From Vescimonas sanitatis (GTDB lineage: Bacteria; Bacillota; Clostridia; Oscillospirales; Oscillospiraceae), in assembly GCF_049060325.1 (NCBI RefSeq), contig NZ_JBMGPW010000008.1, forward strand, positions 192,861 to 256,860: DNA of 64,000 nt. Reading direction: 5' to 3'. A program made the position numbers and the translations under genes. This document shows, piece by piece, positions 32,561 to 40,481 of the stretch. The notes under the pieces are model-generated. The model was not told the DNA's origin, made no database searches, and worked only from the letters and a program-made list of their open reading frames with translations. Within the stretch, counting starts at the first letter, position 1. The number at the start of each line of letters is the position of its first letter.

Positions 32561-34437
32561 AAAAAAAGAAACTGCGAAGTCTGCTATTCGCGCTCCCGCT
32601 ATTTCTGGCAGGGCTGCTGTTTGGCGGCGGTTATCTATCGCAATTCGTCCGAAACTATCAACAGTGGAAGGACGCGGGCGGAACGCCAGGCGACGGAAGC
32701 TCCCCGGCCGCGCCGGTGCTGTCCCTCTCCGCTTGCTGCGAAGCGCTGCTCAGTAAGAGCGGCATTATCGGCGTGGGGCTTTGCCTGTTGCTGCTGGGCC
32801 TGCTGATCGTCATGGTGATGCGCATGGGCTATTCCGATGTTGGGGAGTATGACGCGGAGCGCAACCTGACCTACTCCAACAAAGGCACCTACGGAACGGC
32901 TGGTTTCATGGAGAAAGCGGAGATGAAGGGCGTCCTTGATCTGGTGCCCGATATCCGCAAACACAGCGGCGTCATACTGGGCAAGCTGGACAATCAGGTG
33001 GTGTGTATTCCCGAGAACTCCCGGCTTAACGGCAATATCGCCGTGTTCGGCGCCAGCGGCTCCATGAAAACGCGAGCCTACTGCATCAATCGCATTTTGC
33101 AAAGCGCGTCCGAGGCCCACAACGGCCACAAGGAGTCCTTGATCATCACCGACCCGAAATCGGAGCTTTACGAAAAGACCAGCGAATATCTGCGCAGCAA
33201 GGGCTACGTGGTAAAGGTGTTCAACCTGATCCAGCCGGAGAACTCTGATTCATGGAACTGCCTGGCGGAGATTGAGGGTGATGAGCTGATGGCGCAGATC
33301 TTCTGCGACATTATCATCAGGAATACCGGCAGCGAAAAGGGCGACCATTTCTGGAACGCTGCCGAGATGAACCTGCTGAAAGCGTTGGTACTATATGTGG
33401 CGCTGGGCTATCCATCGGAGAGCCGGAATATCGGAGAGGTCTACAAGCTGTTGGTGCTGAACGCGGAGAAAGAACTGGACAACCTTTTTTCCATGCTGCC
33501 TGCCAGCCATCCTGCCAGAGCGCCCTATGCGCTGTTCAGCCAATCCTCAGATACGGTGCGCAGCGGCGTTATCATCGGGCTGGGCAGCCGCTTGCAGGTG
33601 TTTCAGAATCGGCCCATCTGCCAGATCACCAGCCATGATGAAATTGACATGGAGCTGCCGGGCAAGCAGCCCTGTGCCTATTTCTGCATCACATCCGATC
33701 AGGACAGCACCTTTGATTTCCTTACGTCCCTGTTTCTGTCCTTCGCGTTTATCAAGCTGATCCGTTACGCGGATAAAAACTGTGCCGACCGCAGGCTGCC
33801 AGTCCCCGTTCATGTGCTGGGCGAAGAGTTGACAGCCTGCGGTGTTATTCCAGACTTGAGCCGGAAGATCAGTGTGATCCGCTCGCGGGGCGTCAGCATG
33901 AGCTGCGTGTTTCAGAATCTGGCGGGCTTGCAGAACCGGTATCCCTACAACCAATGGCAGGAGATATTGGGCTGCTGCGACTATCAGCTTGCACTGGGCT
34001 GCACCGATGAGCTGACTGCCAAATTCCTCAGTGACCGCACCGGGGAGGTCAGCGTCCATGTCTCCAGCAAGGCCAAGCAGTTGGGTACATGGCGTATCAG
34101 CAACTACACGCCGGAGTTCCGCGAAACCAGCGGCGTGGGCAAGCGCAAGCTACTGACTATGGATGAGGTGCTGCGCCTGCCGGTAAACCGCGCGCTGGTC
34201 ATCGCACGCGGCAACAAGGTGCTGCAGGTAGATAAGTACGACTATACCAATCACTACGAGGCAAAGAAACTGCGGGACTGCAAGGCCTCCGCCCACATCC
34301 CGGAATGGCGTAAAAGCCCCGTGTTTTCGCCCGCACCGAAACAAACAGAGCAGCCTATTAAGTCAAAGAAGGTGCCGAACAGGCGCAGTGAGTTTGTAAA
34401 AACCGATAAGGATTCCATCATGTCAACCAAAATGTGA
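32557..34437 (+). CDS. VirD4/TraG-type type IV coupling protein
   Basis: About 627 residues if translation begins at 32557. Two N-terminal TM helices (LLFALPLFLAGLLFGGGYL and IIGVGLCLLLLGLLIVMVM), then the T4CP ATPase with Walker A GASGSMKT (165-172) and the conserved RSRGVSMSCVFQNLAGLQNRY segment. The Walker B position reads HVLGEELTACG, a form I believe is usual for this subfamily. The coupling protein brings relaxase-DNA to the channel. The start is odd: AGAGGAGG is correctly placed 8 bases before a GTA codon at 32557, while the first conventional start, GTG 32716, would remove the first TM helix and has no ribosome site. Confidence 0.9.
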   Translation, partial: VEKKKLRSLLFALPLFLAGLLFGGGYLSQFVRNYQQWKDAGGTPGDGSSPAAPVLSLSACCEALLSKSGIIGVGLCLLLLGLLIVMVMRMGYSDVGEYDAERNLTYSNKGTYGTAGFMEKAEMKGVLDLVPDIRKHSGVILGKLDNQVVCIPENSRLNGNIAVFGASGSMKTRAYCINRILQSASEAHNGHKESLIITDPKSELYEKTSEYLRSKGYVVKVFNLIQPENSDSWNCLAEIEGDELMAQIFCDIIIRNTGSEKGDHFWNAAEMNLLKALVLYVALGYPSESRNIGEVYKLLVLNAEKELDNLFSMLPASHPARAPYALFSQSSDTVRSGVIIGLGSRLQVFQNRPICQITSHDEIDMELPGKQPCAYFCITSDQDSTFDFLTSLFLSFAFIKLIRYADKNCADRRLPVPVHVLGEELTACGVIPDLSRKISVIRSRGVSMSCVFQNLAGLQNRYPYNQWQEILGCCDYQLALGCTDELTAKFLSDRTGEVSVHVSSKAKQLGTWRISNYTPEFRETSGVGKRKLLTMDEVLRLPVNRALVIARGNKVLQVDKYDYTNHYEAKKLRDCKASAHIPEWRKSPVFSPAPKQTEQPIKSKKVPNRRSEFVKTDKDSIMSTKM

Positions 34438-34455
34438 GCTAAGGAGGAAAGTAAT

Positions 34456-35700
34456 ATGCCGAGAAAGAAAACAGAAGAACTTGCCGTGATACCGGAAGCG
34501 CCGGTGCTGCCCATCGTCCCGGAGGAGACGGCGGAACAGCCGGTGACAGAAGAGTGTTTGCCGGAAAACGCAGCCGATCCTGTTGTGGAGGATACTGTAC
34601 CTACAGAGGGTGTTCTCGACGAGCCTGCGGAAGTGGTGACTGTGCCGGAGGATCCCCAGCCCTCTGAAAAGCCGAAGCGCACCGTCCGCAAACGAACCGC
34701 TGCAAAAAAGACGGTAGAGGTGGAGAAACAGGCTACGCCGCCTACTGAGGATGCTGCCGCCTCTGCTGAACCTGCCCCTGCCGCTGTCCATCAGAGAGAT
34801 ATTCTGACATTGGATGCCCGGGGTGAAGCGGAAACGCAGGCGCAGATGGAGGACATTATCTGGCACGAGATTCACAATGCCTACCGCACCCGGCGCATGC
34901 TCTCCGGTATGCTGAGCGGCATTGAAAGAACGGAGGCGGGGAAAACCATTGCCATTGTGGACTACAAGGGATTCCGCATTGTGATTCCCTTGAAGGAGAT
35001 GGTGCTGGACTTTCCGGCAGATATGTACGGTGCTGACTATAATGAGATGATCCTCCGACACCAGAAGATCCTCAATAAGATGCTGGGCGCAGAGGTGGAT
35101 CTTATGGTCAAGGGCATCGACGCCAAAAGCCGAACCGTTGTTGCCAGCCGAAAAGACGCCATGCTGAAGAAGCAGCAGATCTACTATTTCGGTAAGGACG
35201 GTGACGGACAGTATCGTATTTACGACGGGCGCGTGGTGGAGGCTCGTGTGATCGCTGTGGCGGAGCAGGTCGTCCGGGTCGAAGTGTTTGGCGTGGAGAC
35301 ATCCATTCTGGCTCGCGACCTTTCGTGGGACTGGATCGGCGATGCTCATGACCGCTATGCTGTGGGCGACAAGACTCTGGTACGCGTGCTGGAGATTGAC
35401 CGCACAGAGCCGGAGCACATCAGAATTAAAGCCGACATCAAAAGCGTATCCGGCAACAGCAAGAATGACAATCTCCAGAAATGCCGTATTCAGGGCAAAT
35501 ATGCCGGGAAGGTCACCCATATCCATAAGGGCGTTGTGTATATCCGCCTTAGCAACGGTGCCAATGCCATAGCACATTCCTGCTATGATCGGCGCAGACC
35601 CGGACGAAAGGATGATGTCAGCTTTGCCGTTACCCATCTGGATGAGGAACACGGCGTTGCGCTGGGGATCATCACCCGAATTATCAAGCAGCATATTTAG
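34456..35700 (+). CDS. ICE protein with Pro/Glu/Val-rich N-terminus and S1-like RNA-binding repeats
   Basis: 414 residues. Residues 1-110 are low-complexity and acidic (VPEETAEQPVTEE), with a basic KPKRTVRKRTAAKK patch. The rest contains at least two S1/OB-like beta-barrels, such as GKYAGKVTHIHKGVVYIRLSNGANAIAHS near the C-terminus, so RNA or ssDNA binding is likely. The site TAAGGAGG precedes the ATG. It is last in the conjugation operon and ends at a strong terminator. The precise role is unknown; related proteins recur at this position in clostridial ICEs. Confidence 0.68.
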   Translation: MPRKKTEELAVIPEAPVLPIVPEETAEQPVTEECLPENAADPVVEDTVPTEGVLDEPAEVVTVPEDPQPSEKPKRTVRKRTAAKKTVEVEKQATPPTEDAAASAEPAPAAVHQRDILTLDARGEAETQAQMEDIIWHEIHNAYRTRRMLSGMLSGIERTEAGKTIAIVDYKGFRIVIPLKEMVLDFPADMYGADYNEMILRHQKILNKMLGAEVDLMVKGIDAKSRTVVASRKDAMLKKQQIYYFGKDGDGQYRIYDGRVVEARVIAVAEQVVRVEVFGVETSILARDLSWDWIGDAHDRYAVGDKTLVRVLEIDRTEPEHIRIKADIKSVSGNSKNDNLQKCRIQGKYAGKVTHIHKGVVYIRLSNGANAIAHSCYDRRRPGRKDDVSFAVTHLDEEHGVALGIITRIIKQHI

Positions 35701-35711
35701 GATGCGCGAAA

Positions 35712-35746
35712 AGCAGCTGGCCGCAAATGCGACCAGCTGTTTTTTT
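35712..35746 (+). terminator. Terminator of the conjugation operon
   Basis: Stem AGCAGCTGG / CCAGCTGT with a 12-base loop, followed by TTTTTTT. Confidence 0.85.
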
Positions 35747-35793
35747 GTGAATTATTCAAGCATCATGAACGTATCAGTGTTGTGCCTGTGCTA

Positions 35794-37026
35794 TCAGGCC
35801 GGTAGCTGACCGGTGTGCAGGTAACGGAGAAGCTGCTCTCTGTCCAAATGGCCGATGCCGAGATAGTCCAAATCGAAGGGATTGTCTTCAAAGAAGCTGG
35901 TTTCGTGCATGGCACCGCCCAGCACGATCATGCTGTCAATGATCGGTGTCGGTACGCCGAACTTTTTGCCTAGGTCGTGGTAGATCTTGCAGCCCACGGG
36001 AATGTCCTCGGTGATGTAGCGGTGGTCGATGGAGTTGGGCCCCGTATTACCCTCGTCGCAGGGTTTGTCCAGCGGGAAGATCACATTATCCTCGCCTTCG
36101 GAGCCAAGGCCCATGTACTCCTGCGTCAATATGCTGCGGCGGGAGAAGAAGGACTCGTAGGCATAGTCCGGGATGCGGATGCCAATCGCATCGGCAATGG
36201 CACATTCCTCCTGATAGAATTGGTACTGCACCCGGCAGATGGATGGGCACAGCCCGTGAGAGTACATGGAATAGCTGTCGGGGTCGTTGCCATAGATAGA
36301 CGACCAGTTTTCCATGCTCGATACACCCAGCACCGAGGCGGGAACGTGGATCACCGGGTTGACATTGGAAAAGCCGATATCCAGCACCGTATCTCCGGGC
36401 ACAGGGCCATCCCCGTGGGTGACGGCGTCCATGCAGGGCAAATATTTGGCAGACTCCAGAAAATCATCGATATCCGTCATGGGCTGCGTCGCGCCGCGAA
36501 GGGTAATGGCGCGATATTTCGCGCCTACATGGGGCATTGTAAAGCCGCCGATCTTCTCCAGCCGCGTTCCGTAGGGAGCGGAGCTCCAGCCGCCCACGAT
36601 GACTTTCTTGGTACAGCCGGCCTCGCGCATGAAGCGGCGCAGCAGAAGCGTGGCGTAGTTATCAGTAAAGATATGTACGACCTGACCGTCCTCCAGCAGC
36701 GGCACCAAAGTGCGCAGGTAGTGCTCCTGCGCGTTGGCGGTAATGCCAATCACGATAAGACCCGCGCCCTTTACCACCTCGGCCATATCGTTGCTGGCCA
36801 GATCCAGAAACGCGCGACCTGACCGCTCAAAGCCGTACAGGTTCCGCTGTACGCCATCCAGCAGGATGCCGGTCTTATCCAGATTCGCCACGGCCTTGGG
36901 GGTGCGGGAATAGAGCCGCACTTCCCGTCCGGCCAGCTTCATATCTGCGGCGCAGGTCTTTCCGACCGCACCACCGCCTAAAACGGCAATGGGCAGGTCC
37001 TTCAGGTACGACATATCATGCTTCAT
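35794..37026 (-). CDS. NAD(P)-dependent octopine/nopaline (opine) dehydrogenase family protein
   Basis: 410 residues. Dinucleotide-binding motif AVLGGGAVGKTCAADM at the N-terminus, then the opine dehydrogenase helical domain; the GDTVLDIGFSNVNPVIHVPAS stretch contains the conserved asparagine-histidine region. Such enzymes reductively condense an amino acid with a 2-oxo acid, or run the reverse oxidation. The ATG at 37026 follows AGAAGGAGGG. It is a single gene read against its neighbours, between the T4SS terminator and the pilus promoter, so it looks like acquired metabolic cargo. The substrate cannot be predicted. Confidence 0.85.
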   Translation of the reverse strand: MKHDMSYLKDLPIAVLGGGAVGKTCAADMKLAGREVRLYSRTPKAVANLDKTGILLDGVQRNLYGFERSGRAFLDLASNDMAEVVKGAGLIVIGITANAQEHYLRTLVPLLEDGQVVHIFTDNYATLLLRRFMREAGCTKKVIVGGWSSAPYGTRLEKIGGFTMPHVGAKYRAITLRGATQPMTDIDDFLESAKYLPCMDAVTHGDGPVPGDTVLDIGFSNVNPVIHVPASVLGVSSMENWSSIYGNDPDSYSMYSHGLCPSICRVQYQFYQEECAIADAIGIRIPDYAYESFFSRRSILTQEYMGLGSEGEDNVIFPLDKPCDEGNTGPNSIDHRYITEDIPVGCKIYHDLGKKFGVPTPIIDSMIVLGGAMHETSFFEDNPFDLDYLGIGHLDREQLLRYLHTGQLPA

Positions 37027-37173
37027 CAAATATTGCCCTCCTTCTGCTTTTTTGACTTTATCATTATGCACAATACCAGTTTACCATAGAGAACACGAGA
37101 ATTGCAGTTAAAAAAGTGTAAAATATATGGCACACCAAAGGCCACGTCACTACATCGGCAGAGGATGGCAGCA

Positions 37174-37236
37174 GATTGGCACTGTTTTGCGATTTCGCCG
37201 TAAATCACCATGTGCTATACTTGGTACAGTCAAAAT
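37174..37236 (+). promoter_or_regulatory. Promoter/operator module copy 2 (lipoprotein-pilus operon)
   Basis: Matches 23534-23596 at 50 of 63 positions, including the 18-base core ATTTCG...CGTAAA palindrome and the extended -10 TGCTATACT (37213-37221). It is placed ~220 bases before the lipoprotein gene, so the same regulator probably switches the conjugation and pilus operons. Confidence 0.75.
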
Positions 37237-37240
37237 TGTA

Positions 37241-37440
37241 AAGACCGCCGGGTGGTAACTCGGCGGTCTTTCGCATACAGGAAGAGGGTGTTTTATATGT
37301 GGTAGGCAGAGCAGCGTTTCACGCCCGAGCGGCAAATGCAATCGCCGCAAAACCCAAATAACAGTACATAGTGTTGAAAAAGGCGAGGCTCCAGTCGTAA
37401 ATATCTTCAAAGCACATTAAACAGTGCTGCGATATTTACG
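37241..37440 (+). promoter_or_regulatory. Leader hairpins of the lipoprotein-pilus operon
   Basis: Hairpin 37241-37270 (AAGACCGCCG/CGGCGGTCTT) lies just after the promoter, and hairpin 37396-37440 (CGTAAATATC/GATATTTACG plus inner AGCAC/GTGCT) lies just before the ribosome site of the lipoprotein gene. The second could mask or expose translation initiation. Confidence 0.6.
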
Positions 37441-37457
37441 TAAAGGAGAGAACGCCC

Positions 37458-38243
37458 ATGAGGAGAAAAAGAATGCGTTTAGTTTCACTTATTTTGAGTG
37501 CCGTGTGTCTGTTAGGCTGCGCAGTCCAGCCGGCACCGGGCTCGGATTCGTCCAAGTCCAACAACATGATCTCTACCTATGCAGCAAGTCAGGCCGAGCA
37601 GAACGAAGAGGAGCGCACGGTGACCGAATCCCTGCTGCCGCAAACAGAAGATGGATGCGATACAGCTGAGAGCAGCGTTGCTCCTGAGCGGGCAAATGCA
37701 TCAGAGAATGCGGATAACGCCGCAGAAAAGCAGGCTACAGCTGTTGAAACGGCACCGCCCACTGCACCGAAAGAGCCGGCGACACCCGAGCCTGTGGCGG
37801 AGGATAAACCTGCGCCCGCACCCACGCCGGCACCTGCACAGAATCCGGCAGAGAAACAGGAGGAACAACCTGCGCCTGTGCCTACGCCCGAACCTACGCC
37901 CACGCCGAAGCCTGCCGCCAGCGGGAACATCTACTCCATCGCGGAGGCCATTCAAGCGGGCAACGAGTACGCAAGAGCGCAGTACGGCGTGACCATCGAC
38001 ACCAGTATGACCGCCGCCGACTCCAGCTACTTCCCTGGCACGGCGGACAGCGTGGCATGGCTGGCGGAGAATGGCGGACAGTCGGCACTGACCGCCGCCG
38101 TAAAGGGCAACGTGGACGCCACCTTCGCCTGCCTCGCCGCCATGGACGGCGCGGAAACGGTCAGCGCGTATGCGCGGTTCAACTGCACCGCCCGCTACAA
38201 TGCGGCATCGGACGAATACATCGTGGTGGTGCTGTACGGATAA
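37458..38243 (+). CDS. Proline-rich lipoprotein preceding the pilus genes
   Basis: 261 residues. Lipobox CLLGC with lipidated Cys21. A ~120-residue Pro/Ala/Thr/Glu-rich stalk (PTPEPTPTPKP repeats) spans the wall. The ~90-residue C-terminal domain starts at NIYSIAEAIQAGNEYARAQYG, is compact, and ends in DEYIVVVLYG. The function is unknown; it may act as a surface anchor or mating aid. Its terminator-like hairpin at 38265-38294 sits between it and the tip adhesin, so pilus expression may need readthrough. Confidence 0.72.
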   Translation: MRRKRMRLVSLILSAVCLLGCAVQPAPGSDSSKSNNMISTYAASQAEQNEEERTVTESLLPQTEDGCDTAESSVAPERANASENADNAAEKQATAVETAPPTAPKEPATPEPVAEDKPAPAPTPAPAQNPAEKQEEQPAPVPTPEPTPTPKPAASGNIYSIAEAIQAGNEYARAQYGVTIDTSMTAADSSYFPGTADSVAWLAENGGQSALTAAVKGNVDATFACLAAMDGAETVSAYARFNCTARYNAASDEYIVVVLYG

Positions 38244-38264
38244 ACCAACTGAATACCCGACCAG

Positions 38265-38294
38265 AAGACCGACAGCGTGAGCTGCCGGTCTTTT
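38265..38294 (+). terminator. Terminator/attenuator between the lipoprotein and pilus tip genes
   Basis: AAGACCG-A-CAGC / GCTG-C-CGGTCTT stem followed by TTTTG. No new promoter is obvious between it and the ATG at 38316. Confidence 0.7.
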
Positions 38295-38315
38295 GCGTTG
38301 GGAGAAAGGACGAGC

Positions 38316-40481
38316 ATGAAGAGAACAATTCCTAAGCTGTTGACGCTGGTATGCCTTTTAGTAGCAATCATGGGCCTGTCCATCGTGACCGCCCACGCAG
38401 CCACGGTCACAGGCACGATCAGCGGCGGTAACGAGTACCGCTACCATGAGGACAAAACGCCCGTGCCGCAGTGGGGCGCGTTTACCAGCACAAAGCTGAA
38501 ATACTTTACCAGAGATGATACGGGCGTAACGGTGCCTGCCTATTGCATGGAGCCGTCCGTTCGCTCTGCCGGCGGCGATCTGAGCTACTCCTCCACCAGT
38601 TGGAGCAGCCTGAGCTGGAATCAGCGGTACGCTGTGACGCTGGCACTCTCCTATGGCTACGGCGGCAACTATGATTTTTATGGCATCCATCCCGACTGCG
38701 CGCAGCTGGCGACACAGGCGGTGATTTGGGAGTTCGTGTGCGGCTACCGCGGCACGACCTATCCCTACACCCTGTATGATACCACCTGCGCCAACCTGTT
38801 CCACTACGCCGGCGACGGCGTGCAGGAGGCGTATGACATCCTTATTGACCGCATCATGGGTCATGGCGTGATCCCCAGCTTTGCTGTGAAGTACCGCAAT
38901 CAGCTTTCGGACGCCAACGCCATTACGCTGACATGGGACGGCAGTCAGTATGTGGGTACAGCCACCGATACCAATGGTGTGCTGTCGCAGTACTATTTTC
39001 GGACCAATATCAGTGGCGTAACCGTCAGCCAGCGGCGTAATGTACTGACCGTGACGGCCACAAAGGACGCTGCAGCGAAGCTGAACGGTTATATCAGCAG
39101 CGACTACGGCTACGCACTGGATGTGGAGGGCACGGAGGCTGTGCTGTTAGAACCCAGCAACGGCAGCAACTACCAGGCGTGTGCGGCATTGACTTCGCTG
39201 CCCGACCCTGTGTGGGCGTACATTCATTTTAAGGTCAAAATTGTGGAGGAGAAAGGCAGCCTGACCATCAATAAGGTGGACGCGGAAACCGGCAAGGCAC
39301 TGGCAGGCGTGACCTATCGGCTATTTGATGCCAATGGTAAAAAGGTGGCTGACATGACCACCGGTGCAGACGGTAAGGCAGTGTTCAAGGATCTTCCACA
39401 GGGCAAGTATAGCTATCAGGAGATCAGCGCGCCCAGCGGCTATGTGGTGGACAACACCAAGTATCAGATCACCATTACGGCGACCGCGCTGAACATTACA
39501 CAAAAGAGAACCAACACGCCTGCCAAGGCCAGTATTGAGATCGTCAAGGTGGACGCTGATAACAAGGCACCGCTGCAAGGTGCGGGCTTCCGCCTATACG
39601 ATACTTCCGGCAAGCAGGTCGCGGAGGGCTATACGGATGCCAACGGCAAGCTGACCTTCTCCAACCTGCGGTTGGGCAGCTATACCTACAAGGAATTCAA
39701 AGCACCGGACGGATATGTTTTGGATACCACGGCGTACTCCGCTGTGCTGAACCAAAACGGGCAGGTGCTGAAGGTCACTCGCGAGAATATGCCAGTCAAA
39801 GGCAGTATTGAGGTCTTGAAGGTGGACGCAGAAACCAAGCAGCCGCTGGCAGGCGTGGTGTATCGTCTTTTCGACGCCGATGGCAATAAGATCGTGGATG
39901 GCACGACCGATGTCACCGGCAAGGTGACATTCTCCGGCCTGCGACTTGGCAAATACTTCTATCAGGAGATCAGCACCGTGGACGGCTATGTGCTGGACGA
40001 GACCAAATACGATTTCAGCCTGACCACAGCAAACCTCAATATCAAGGTCACACGCGAGAACGTACTCGCCAAGGGCAGCATCAGCGTCTGCAAGGTGGAT
40101 GCGACGGGCGCACCGCTTGCCGGTGCGGAGCTGCTGCTGGAAACTTCCACAGACGGTAAGACATGGACGGAGGTCGGCAGAGTGACCACCGACAACACAG
40201 GCATCGCCAAGTGGAGCGACCTCAAGGTTGGCGCGCAGTATCGTATTACCGAAACCAAAGCTCCCGCAGGGTACACCCTCCTGACCGAGCCGCTGTTCAC
40301 AGGAACGTTGGACAGCAATAACCGAGACATTACCATCACTGCCTGCAACAATGCGGGATTCGTCCTGCCGTTCACGGGCGGAACGGGATTTACAACCTAT
40401 TTCCTGTTTGCAGCACTCATGCTTTGCATGGGTGTTTATTTTTGCAAAAAATCTGATTTTATGAAGGAGACAGCTAAATGA
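38316..40481 (+). CDS. Thioester-domain tip adhesin of the sortase-assembled pilus
   Basis: 721 residues. The signal peptide ends at AHA (residue 29). The N-terminal thioester domain has Cys77 in AYCMEP and Gln134 in TQAVIWEF, the pair that forms an internal Cys-Gln thioester and can bond covalently to host or partner surfaces. Then four Cna-B/SpaA-type domains begin near residues 312, 406, 494 and 584, each opening with a lysine (INKVDAETGK, EIVKVDADNK, EVLKVDAETK, SVCKVDATG) and closing with an E-box such as YQEIS. The C-terminal sorting signal is LPFTG (685-689), TM and KK tail. Its stop overlaps the backbone pilin start. It should sit at the pilus tip. Confidence 0.92.
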   Translation: MKRTIPKLLTLVCLLVAIMGLSIVTAHAATVTGTISGGNEYRYHEDKTPVPQWGAFTSTKLKYFTRDDTGVTVPAYCMEPSVRSAGGDLSYSSTSWSSLSWNQRYAVTLALSYGYGGNYDFYGIHPDCAQLATQAVIWEFVCGYRGTTYPYTLYDTTCANLFHYAGDGVQEAYDILIDRIMGHGVIPSFAVKYRNQLSDANAITLTWDGSQYVGTATDTNGVLSQYYFRTNISGVTVSQRRNVLTVTATKDAAAKLNGYISSDYGYALDVEGTEAVLLEPSNGSNYQACAALTSLPDPVWAYIHFKVKIVEEKGSLTINKVDAETGKALAGVTYRLFDANGKKVADMTTGADGKAVFKDLPQGKYSYQEISAPSGYVVDNTKYQITITATALNITQKRTNTPAKASIEIVKVDADNKAPLQGAGFRLYDTSGKQVAEGYTDANGKLTFSNLRLGSYTYKEFKAPDGYVLDTTAYSAVLNQNGQVLKVTRENMPVKGSIEVLKVDAETKQPLAGVVYRLFDADGNKIVDGTTDVTGKVTFSGLRLGKYFYQEISTVDGYVLDETKYDFSLTTANLNIKVTRENVLAKGSISVCKVDATGAPLAGAELLLETSTDGKTWTEVGRVTTDNTGIAKWSDLKVGAQYRITETKAPAGYTLLTEPLFTGTLDSNNRDITITACNNAGFVLPFTGGTGFTTYFLFAALMLCMGVYFCKKSDFMKETAK

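Noticed and set aside
33805..33850. Loss of the Walker B aspartate in the coupling protein (VLGEEL)
   Set aside because: The surrounding conserved segment is intact and, from memory, this subfamily normally lacks that aspartate, so I do not call it a mutation.
37319..37417. A 32-residue minus-strand reading frame ending AFAARA
   Set aside because: It is hydrophobic and protein-like but lies over leader hairpins, has no ribosome site and is too short to call; possibly a gene relic.
39240..40380. Tandem DNA repeat array in the tip adhesin
   Set aside because: The repetition is at protein level (Cna-B domains) with diverged DNA; it is domain architecture, not a repeat array.
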